A stretch of 20,530 nt of DNA from contig CANLED010000008.1 of assembly GCA_947489175.1 (NCBI GenBank), forward strand, positions 1-20,530. Direction: 5' to 3'. Position numbers and translations under genes: made by a program. This DNA is from Chitinophagaceae bacterium. GTDB lineage: Bacteria > Bacteroidota > Bacteroidia > Chitinophagales > Chitinophagaceae. Below are positions 8,124 to 13,665 of this stretch, piece after piece (position 1 is the stretch's first letter; every line of letters begins with the position of its first letter). Under the pieces are notes generated by a model. That model had not been told where the DNA came from and did no database searches. It saw only the letters and a list, made by a program, of their open reading frames with translations.

Positions 8124-10019
8124 ATGACCCCACAAGAAGCTTTAAAAAAATACTGGGGCCACGATGCTTTTAGGCCAAAACAAGAAGACATTATCCTTTC
8201 GATTTTAGAGGGGAAAGACGCCTTGGCCATTCTTCCCACCGGAGGTGGAAAATCAATATGTTTTCAGGTGCCGGCCATGCTGAAAGAAGGTTGCTGTCTT
8301 GTTGTATCGCCGCTAATTGCATTGATGGAAGATCAAGTACAACACTTGCAGCACATGAATATTACGGCAAAGGCAATCATCTCTGGCATGACTGTACACG
8401 AAACACTGTTAACCTTGGAAGCCTGCAGCAATGATGAAATAAAGTTTCTGTATGTATCACCAGAGAGGCTAGAAACCAAAATATTTCTTGACAGGCTGAT
8501 ACACCTACCCATTTCATTGATTGCAGTAGACGAAGCCCATTGTATTTCTCAATGGGGATATGATTTCAGGCCATCCTATTTGAATATTGCCAACATCAGG
8601 GATCATTTTCCCAGAGTACCTGTAATAGCCTTGACAGCATCCGCAACAACGCTGGTAAAAGAAGATATCCTCGACAAATTAAAAATGAAAAGTGCTAGCA
8701 CTTTCATGACTTCATTTGTAAGACCCAACCTGGTGTATACATCTGAAGTTTGTTATGACAAGATCAATAGAATGTTAGCCATCATTAAAAAGGTTCCGGG
8801 TTGCACAATAATCTATTGCAAAACAAGAAGAAAAACAAAAGAGCTAAGCGACATCTTGGTACAACATAACTTGAGCAGCGACTTTTATCATGCAGGTTTA
8901 GAACAAGAAATAAGAAAAGAAAAACAACAGAGCTGGTTAAAAGGCAATACAAGAATTATGGTTTGTACAAATGCCTTTGGCATGGGCATAGACAAGCCAG
9001 ACGTGCGTTTGGTGCTGCATGCAGACATACCAGATTGTGTAGAAAATTATTATCAGGAAGCAGGAAGAGCCGGAAGAGATGGGGAAAAAGCATTTGCTGT
9101 TTTGCTTTACAATGAACATGAATTGGAAGATTTGAGAAAAATGCCTGATATAAAATTTCCAAGCATCCAAACAATAAGATCTGTATACCAATCGCTCGCA
9201 AACTATTTTCAAATTCCAAATGGATCTGGGTCTCATCAATATTTTGATTTTGACTTAGATGATTTTATCCAAAAATTTAAACATACTTTGAACGAAACGC
9301 TTTACACTTTGCAAGCCTTAAAACAAGAAAGAATTATTTCTTATTTAGAGCAGGTGTACAGACCGGCATTTGTTCAATTTATTTGCAACAAAGACGACTT
9401 AAATGAGTTTGAAAAAAACAACCCTACTAGCGAGCCTATAGTAAAAGCACTGCTGAGAACATATAGCGGCGTATTCGATATCATAGTGCGCATAAATGAA
9501 AAACAAATAGCCAAAATTTTAAGGAAAGATTTGGTGTATGTAGTACGCCATCTTCAATATATTCAACAAAATGGCATCATCAGATATACTCCCAAAAAGG
9601 AATCTCCACAAATTTATTATCTACAAAATAGGATCAAAACGGAAGAGCTTAACTTGAATTATGAAAATTATTTAAAGAGAAAAAAACAATATACTCAGCG
9701 AATATCTGAAATGATAAATTATGCAACAGGAAATGAGTGTAAATCATCATTTATAGGAAAATATTTTGGGGATTTTGAAATTGAAGCCTGTGAAAAATGT
9801 GATTGCTGCTTGAAGAAGAAAAAAGATATACTAACAAGAGAAGCTTTTAAGTTAGCTTATAATGCAATCATAAAAATACTAGAAAATGAAAAATTGAACA
9901 TTGACACATTGACAATTAAGACAAACATTAAAAAGGAGATCTTAATGGAGGTTATCTTGGAAATGAAGCATGAAAACAAAATTGGAATTGACACAAATGG
10001 CAATTTCTTCCTAAAATAA
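8124..10019 (+). CDS. recQ: ATP-dependent DNA helicase RecQ
   Basis: A 3'-5' DNA helicase of superfamily 2 acting in recombination and fork repair. Motif 0 (FRPKQ, 16-20) precedes Walker A LPTGGGKS (37-44). The DEAH box with the RecQ-specific aromatic loop is VDEAHCISQWGYDFRPSY (135-152). Motif VI is QEAGRAGRDGE (311-321). The RecQ-C-terminal zinc site is C539, C556, C559 and C562 (the CEKCDCC cluster). At 631 residues there is little room for an HRDC domain and I cannot see one; the lysine-rich tail after 563 is a helical region of unknown role. This matches the shorter of the RecQ types found in Bacteroidota. It lies 16 bp behind copA, an adjacency with no obvious functional logic. Confidence 0.94.
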   Translation: MTPQEALKKYWGHDAFRPKQEDIILSILEGKDALAILPTGGGKSICFQVPAMLKEGCCLVVSPLIALMEDQVQHLQHMNITAKAIISGMTVHETLLTLEACSNDEIKFLYVSPERLETKIFLDRLIHLPISLIAVDEAHCISQWGYDFRPSYLNIANIRDHFPRVPVIALTASATTLVKEDILDKLKMKSASTFMTSFVRPNLVYTSEVCYDKINRMLAIIKKVPGCTIIYCKTRRKTKELSDILVQHNLSSDFYHAGLEQEIRKEKQQSWLKGNTRIMVCTNAFGMGIDKPDVRLVLHADIPDCVENYYQEAGRAGRDGEKAFAVLLYNEHELEDLRKMPDIKFPSIQTIRSVYQSLANYFQIPNGSGSHQYFDFDLDDFIQKFKHTLNETLYTLQALKQERIISYLEQVYRPAFVQFICNKDDLNEFEKNNPTSEPIVKALLRTYSGVFDIIVRINEKQIAKILRKDLVYVVRHLQYIQQNGIIRYTPKKESPQIYYLQNRIKTEELNLNYENYLKRKKQYTQRISEMINYATGNECKSSFIGKYFGDFEIEACEKCDCCLKKKKDILTREAFKLAYNAIIKILENEKLNIDTLTIKTNIKKEILMEVILEMKHENKIGIDTNGNFFLK

Positions 10020-10047
10020 AAAAAGGGCCAGGATAAAAATCCAGCCC
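10018..10047 (-). terminator. Terminator-like hairpin whose U-run is on the minus strand
   Basis: GGGC (10025-10028) and GGAT (10031-10034) pair with ATCC (10039-10042) and GCCC (10044-10047), enclosing an AAAA loop and a small 2x1 internal loop. Seven A residues at 10018-10024 become a T7 run when read on the minus strand, so the structure looks like an intrinsic terminator for leftward transcription. On the plus strand the stem is followed by GTATTAAAAT, a poor U-tract, so it is at best a weak recQ terminator. No leftward gene is recognised to its right. Confidence 0.45.
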
Positions 10048-10344
10048 GTATTAAAATCCAATATCCTATGAAAAACCAAAGTGAAGTTAAAAGATTTTAT
10101 CAATCAACAAAAAAAAATTCATAAATAGATAGTATAAAAAAAAATGAAGTTGATTACCAATGCTTTAAGAATAACAATAGATTTCAAAAAACATAAAAAG
10201 TTAGGAAATTCATGACTTTCGTCAAAAAACCAACTTACTTAACGAAATGTTATTTCTCACTAATTGTGTTGTTTAACAAAATTTTATTGTGAATACCAAC
10301 GTTATGTCGAAGTAAATAATTTTATTTGTTTAAAATCAATAGAT
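10020..10344. other. 325-bp gap between recQ and the response regulator, no convincing gene
   Basis: The stretch is very AT-rich. It contains an antisense-oriented terminator-like hairpin (10025-10047, listed separately). It also has two tiny open frames on the + strand: 10068-10124 (18 residues, starting MKNQSEVKRF) and 10144-10215 (23 residues, starting MKLITNALRI). Both are lysine-rich, follow A-runs and lack other support, so chance is the simplest explanation. TTTCGT (10217-10222) and ACGAAA (10242-10247) form an inverted repeat upstream of the response regulator. The regulator's promoter must lie here, but I see no full TAnnTTTG match. Confidence 0.4.
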
Positions 10345-11052
10345 ATGACAACCGAAAACCCAAAACATAAGATTCTGTTATGCGAAGATGACCCCAACCT
10401 TGGAATTGTACTAAAGAATTTTCTTGAGTTGAACGATTTTGATGTTATCTTAGAAAGAGATGGCCGTTTAGGCTTAGCTGCTTTTCAAAGAGAAAAATTT
10501 GAACTTTGTTTGCTGGATGTAATGATGCCCAAAATGGATGGCTTCATGCTTGCTGAAGAAATAAGAGACATCAACCCAGATATCCCATTGTTTTTTCTAT
10601 CTGCAAAATCAATGAAAGAAGATGTTATTAAAGGATATAAATTAGGAGCAGACGACTATATCACAAAGCCATTTGATTCAGAAGTTTTGTTGTTGAAAAT
10701 AAAAGCTATTCTAAAAAGAAACGAAGAGCAAAATAGAGAAATTGCTAATACTGAATACGATCTTGGGAATTATCATTTTATTCCAAAACTAAGGGAACTT
10801 GCCATCGATGGGAAAAAAGTAACCTTGTCTCCAAAAGAAAATGAATTACTAAAAATGCTCAGTGAATATAAAAATGATTTGCTTCAGAGGGATTTAGCCT
10901 TGAAAAAAATATGGGGTAACGATAATTATTTTAACGGCAGGAGCATGGATGTTTATATTGCGAAGCTGAGAAAATACTTAAAAGAAGACGCCAACGTAGA
11001 GATTGTCAACATCCATGGAAATGGATTTAGGCTTCTTGTAAAAGAGGACTAA
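10345..11052 (+). CDS. OmpR-family response regulator (RprY-like)
   Basis: A 235-residue two-component response regulator: receiver domain 1-125, winged-helix DNA-binding domain about 138-233. The acidic pocket is E14/D15/D16, the phosphorylated aspartate is D58 (LLDVMMPKMDG), the switch residue is S86 and the conserved lysine is K108 (ITKPF). The C-terminal domain shows LSPKENELLKML, IWGNDNYFNGRSMDVYIAKL and the final GNGFRLLV hairpin of OmpR/PhoB proteins. The N-terminal MTTEN..KILLCEDD resembles RprY of Bacteroides. I chose the ATG at 10345. An upstream TTG at 10264 keeps the frame open but adds 27 residues (MCCLTKFYC...) unlike a receiver domain. No intact histidine kinase is next to it; the kinase relic downstream is of another class and on the opposite strand. 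A strong terminator follows 24 bp after the stop. Confidence 0.92.
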   Translation: MTTENPKHKILLCEDDPNLGIVLKNFLELNDFDVILERDGRLGLAAFQREKFELCLLDVMMPKMDGFMLAEEIRDINPDIPLFFLSAKSMKEDVIKGYKLGADDYITKPFDSEVLLLKIKAILKRNEEQNREIANTEYDLGNYHFIPKLRELAIDGKKVTLSPKENELLKMLSEYKNDLLQRDLALKKIWGNDNYFNGRSMDVYIAKLRKYLKEDANVEIVNIHGNGFRLLVKED

Positions 11053-11291
11053 CCCTCGTCAATAATGTTACCCAAGGGCATGCTAAGATTTATAGTATGC
11101 CCTTTTTTGTGTTTAAAAAGGAGCTTTGCCCCAATTTCTAAAGCCCTTTCTTTTAGGTTATGCCGCCCCATACCTTAGCTTCTTTCTAAATCAAAATCCT
11201 TCATACCAACGCCTTTATCAGAAATAATTATTTCTAATGTTGCATTAATACTGTAAATCATCTCAACCTTTTGGGTATAAAATTCGATTCC
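11049..11291 (-). pseudogene. Decayed C-terminal HATPase domain of a sensor histidine kinase
   Basis: On the minus strand one frame reads ...NATLEIIISDKGVGMKDFDLERS, stop, GMGRHNLKERALEIGAKLLF..., then GHTINLSMPLG before the terminal TAG at 11051-11049. The first part carries the G1 box (DKGVGM) and the second the G2 box and following helix (GMGRHNLKERA) of the ATP-binding domain of NarX/LytS-like kinases, in the right order and spacing. The two are split by a single in-frame TAA (11177-11175). Upstream the frame closes at a TGA (11294-11292) and no dimerisation, sensor or N-box sequence remains before the ruvB stop at 11311. What survives is about 80 codons. The kinase class normally pairs with NarL-type regulators, so it is probably not the partner of the adjacent OmpR-type regulator. 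Its last codon overlaps the regulator's stop on the other strand. Confidence 0.75.
11076..11108 (+). terminator. Rho-independent terminator of the response regulator gene
   Basis: GGGCATGCTA (11076-11085) pairs with TAGTATGCCC (11093-11102) in a 10-bp stem with one G-T pair and a 7-base loop, followed by T6 at 11103-11108. It starts 24 bp after the stop codon. The same bases encode the end of a histidine-kinase relic when read on the minus strand. Confidence 0.9.
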
Positions 11292-11310
11292 TCAAGCTCT
11301 TTAATTGAAA

Positions 11311-12339
11311 CTAAAACAACAAATTCTCATTAGACTGGTATGGCGTTCGTCCAAGATGCTCGTATGCCCTTTTTGTAACTTCCCGCCCTCGCAATGTTCT
11401 TTGCAAAAAACCTTGTTGAATTAAAAATGGTTCATACACGTCTTCAATTGTTCCAGACTCTTCCCCAACAGCCGTAGCAATTGTACTCAATCCTACTGGT
11501 CCGCCTTTGAACTTATCTATAATTGTTGTCAGGATTCTGTTGTCCATTTCATCCAAACCATGCTCATCTACATGCAATGCTTTTAAAGCATGCCTTGTTA
11601 TGTCCAATGAAATTACCCCATTCCCCAACACTTGTGCAAAATCCCTCACCCTTTTTAGCAAGCCATTGGCGATACGTGGAGTTGCCCTGCTTCTGCCGGC
11701 GATTTCTCTCGACGAATCAGATGTAATGCGTGTACCCAAAATTGCTGATGATCTTGTTATGATCCTATCCAATACTTCTACTGGATAATATTCCAACCTC
11801 GATTTAATGGCAAACCTTGATAACAATGGAGCTGTTAACAAACCGCTTCGCGTGGTTGCTCCTATTAATGTGAAAGGATTGAGGTTTATCTGGATCGTTT
11901 TTGCACTTGGCCCACTATCGATCATGATATCTATCTTATAATCCTCCATTGCAGAATACAAATATTCCTCCACCACATTGCTCAAGCGATGTATCTCATC
12001 AATAAATAACACGTCATTGGGCTCTAAACTGGTTAGTAACCCAGCCAAATCAGCTGGTTTTTCAATAACAGGGCCAGAAGTTTCTTTTATTTGAACCCCC
12101 ATTTCCCTTGCTACTATTCTTGAAAGTGTTGTTTTCCCTAAACCTGGGGGGCCATGAAATAGCACATGATCGAGTGCTTCAGACCTCATTTGGGCCGCTT
12201 TGATGAAAATTTTTAGATTTTCAATAATATCTGGTTGCCCAGAAAAATCTTCTAGTACTCCAGGCCTGATGGTATTTTCAAACTCACCATCTTTAGCACC
12301 GAATTTTTCACCTGATGGATTCAAATGAGGATTGATCAT
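11311..12339 (-). CDS. ruvB: Holliday junction branch migration ATPase RuvB
   Basis: AAA+ motor of the RuvABC resolvasome, a hexameric ring that drives branch migration at four-way junctions loaded by RuvA. The 342-residue length is typical. Walker A is GPPGLGKT (63-70), Walker B LFIDEIH (111-117), sensor 1 GATTRSGLL (160-168) with the arginine-finger region LLSRF (R175). The C-terminal winged helix ends in the usual GPVGLSTIATAVGEESGTIEDVYEPFLIQ-type block followed by GFLQRTLRGR. RuvA and RuvC are not in the window, as is common in Bacteroidota, where the ruv genes are dispersed. It is transcribed leftward 74 bp after the M23 peptidase gene. A perfect 16-bp palindrome touches the start codon, hinting at its own control. 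Confidence 0.96.
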   Translation of the reverse strand: MINPHLNPSGEKFGAKDGEFENTIRPGVLEDFSGQPDIIENLKIFIKAAQMRSEALDHVLFHGPPGLGKTTLSRIVAREMGVQIKETSGPVIEKPADLAGLLTSLEPNDVLFIDEIHRLSNVVEEYLYSAMEDYKIDIMIDSGPSAKTIQINLNPFTLIGATTRSGLLTAPLLSRFAIKSRLEYYPVEVLDRIITRSSAILGTRITSDSSREIAGRSRATPRIANGLLKRVRDFAQVLGNGVISLDITRHALKALHVDEHGLDEMDNRILTTIIDKFKGGPVGLSTIATAVGEESGTIEDVYEPFLIQQGFLQRTLRGREVTKRAYEHLGRTPYQSNENLLF

Positions 12340-12355
12340 GGTGTAAATTTACACC
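12340..12355 (-). promoter_or_regulatory. Perfect 16-bp palindrome abutting the ruvB start codon
   Basis: GGTGTAAATTTACACC is fully self-complementary and occupies the 16 bases directly before the ruvB ATG (minus strand). It could be an operator, or in mRNA a 6-bp stem with an AAUU loop at the ribosome-binding position. The inner TAAATTTA is also one base away from the Bacteroidota -7 consensus. Which role applies cannot be settled from the sequence. Confidence 0.45.
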
Positions 12356-12384
12356 CAATAGCCCAAAAGCTAATAAATAAATGA

Positions 12385-12410
12385 GTTCAACTTTTAGGAG
12401 GTTGTTGAAC
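12385..12410 (-). terminator. Candidate weak terminator hairpin after the M23 peptidase gene
   Basis: GTTCAAC and GTTGAAC (12385-12391 and 12404-12410) form a 7-bp inverted repeat with a 12-base loop, starting three bases after the M23 stop codon. On the minus strand it is followed by TCATTTATTTATT, which is T-rich but not a clean run. It may end the leuS-hypothetical-M23 transcript, or be read through into ruvB. Confidence 0.35.
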
Positions 12411-12413
12411 AAA

Positions 12414-13103
12414 TCAAAATGACAACTGTAAGATTAGATTGGGGTCGGGACAATTTTTTACATAATGGGATTTGTTTTTAAGGCTGCATACCCCAGGATA
12501 ATCACCTCGCTTGTTCTCCATGTCTAAAATCACTTGAAAATGCAGGTGTGGCGGCCAGTACCCATTTTCTTCATGGTTGCCAAAATGAGCCAACAAACTA
12601 CCCTTCGCTATCTGTTGCCCAATTTCTAAATCCAAATCGGAAGCACTGAGATGACCATATAGCGTATGAAACAGAAGTCCCTTTACCTCATGCTGTAAAA
12701 TGATGGTAGCGCCATAATCCCCTTTGGCATCATTCATGGCAAAGCTGTGAACAATGCCATCGATTGGTGCATATACAACAGTTCCTGCTTTCCCCCAAAT
12801 ATCAATGCCCAAATGCAACCTCCTTTCTTCATCAACAGAAGAACCAGAGAAAACATCACTGCGGCTATACAAATCCCTATATTCTAAATACCCACCCACA
12901 GCAAATTTCGCGCCATTCATGCCAAGGAATTCGTTGATGAATGCTTCAAACTTAACTATATCACCAACTACATCCGAATTCAAAGAAGTATTCGAGGAGG
13001 TTAAATCAATTGTTACAAAGCGATTACTGTTTTTATCAACTTCAACCACGGGATGAAACGAACCAGCTTTTGTAGAAAGGATATTTATAATTGAATTACT
13101 CAT
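12414..13103 (-). CDS. M23 (LytM-type) metallopeptidase-domain protein without signal peptide
   Basis: The 229-residue protein ends in a clear M23 domain. The zinc ligands and catalytic histidines are H97 and D101 (LHLGIDIW), H151 (LYGHLS) and H186/H188 (PPHLHFQ). M23 enzymes normally cleave peptidoglycan cross-bridges, but this N-terminus (MSNSIINILSTKAG) has no signal peptide, lipobox or membrane segment, so the protein looks cytoplasmic. The flanking pieces (GGYLEYRDLYS at 70-80 and GDYPGVCSLKN at 200-210 with CPDPNLIL near 218) resemble, from memory, the middle M23 domain of three-part proteins that join a phosphotransferase, this domain and a class III aminotransferase. Here it stands alone. 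Its start overlaps the stop of the upstream 174-residue gene by 4 bp (ATGA), indicating translational coupling. The substrate is unknown. Confidence 0.85.
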   Translation of the reverse strand: MSNSIINILSTKAGSFHPVVEVDKNSNRFVTIDLTSSNTSLNSDVVGDIVKFEAFINEFLGMNGAKFAVGGYLEYRDLYSRSDVFSGSSVDEERRLHLGIDIWGKAGTVVYAPIDGIVHSFAMNDAKGDYGATIILQHEVKGLLFHTLYGHLSASDLDLEIGQQIAKGSLLAHFGNHEENGYWPPHLHFQVILDMENKRGDYPGVCSLKNKSHYVKNCPDPNLILQLSF

Positions 13104-13624
13104 GCATGAATAACTTCAATCCCTTTTCTCAATGAAATTGATTCATCGACTACATTCATAACTTCTTGCTGCTCCAAAGCATGGTTGATGATTTCACCGG
13201 CACGCTTATCAAGGTCCTTTTGCAATAACATGGCAAAGGTTTCTAAATACACAACAACATCTTCACGCAGATTTCTTTTTAACCACCTAAATCCACCTGG
13301 CAGGGCATCCAAAACTTTTCTGTCTTCCAAATATTCAATATTATGAATGTCAACAGGAGTTAATCCAGCTCTTTGTAGTGCCCCCAACAAGTCGTGAACA
13401 GGCAAATTAGTTACTTCACAATATTCCTCTGCTAATTCTGTCCACTCTCCTATGCCCGTTTGTGCTATTTTCAAAATATCTGCACGTGAATATGGAGTAA
13501 GCACTTGCAATAAATTTCCACAATTACAAGAGCCATGGTTGCCCCAGGCGTAGTGATTCCCTTCTTTTAGCCTGAGAGCCGTTTCAATTAATGCATTTAC
13601 CAATGTAACAGTAGGATATGCCAT
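13100..13624 (-). CDS. Conserved-looking hypothetical protein, 174 residues, function unknown
   Basis: I do not recognise this family. It is soluble-looking and mostly helical, with no signal peptide or membrane segment. Notable is a Cys/His-rich stretch near the N-terminus, NHYAWGNHGSCNCGNLLQ (23-40), with H24, H30, C33 and C35, which could bind a metal or cofactor; C68 is isolated. The middle (SRADILKIAQTGIGEWTELAEEYC) and the acidic helical C-terminus give no known motif. Codon usage and base composition look like those of its neighbours, and an intact reading frame tightly packed between leuS (41 bp upstream) and the M23 gene (ATGA overlap) argues for a real gene. The coupling suggests that it works with the M23 protein. 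Confidence 0.8.
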   Translation of the reverse strand: MAYPTVTLVNALIETALRLKEGNHYAWGNHGSCNCGNLLQVLTPYSRADILKIAQTGIGEWTELAEEYCEVTNLPVHDLLGALQRAGLTPVDIHNIEYLEDRKVLDALPGGFRWLKRNLREDVVVYLETFAMLLQKDLDKRAGEIINHALEQQEVMNVVDESISLRKGIEVIHA

Positions 13625-13665
13625 ACGATCAATTTATATTGATTAGTTAAATCAGGTTATTAAGG

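Noticed and set aside
10025..10047. Hairpin as an ordinary recQ terminator
   Set aside because: The run of A/T that should follow the stem is on the 5' side for plus-strand transcription; downstream is GTATTAAAAT, so it fits the minus strand better.
10144..10215. 23-residue open frame (MKLITNALRI...) as a small gene
   Set aside because: It is short, lysine-rich, follows an A-run and has no ribosome-binding or conservation evidence visible here; AT-rich gaps produce such frames often.
10264..10344. Upstream TTG start for the response regulator
   Set aside because: The extra 27 residues are unlike a receiver-domain N-terminus, and the ATG at 10345 gives the standard MTTEN...KILLCEDD beginning.
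11049..11291. Kinase relic as the cognate sensor of the neighbouring regulator
   Set aside because: The remaining motifs are of the NarX/LytS type that pairs with NarL- or LytR-type regulators, while the neighbour is OmpR-type, and the two are on opposite strands.
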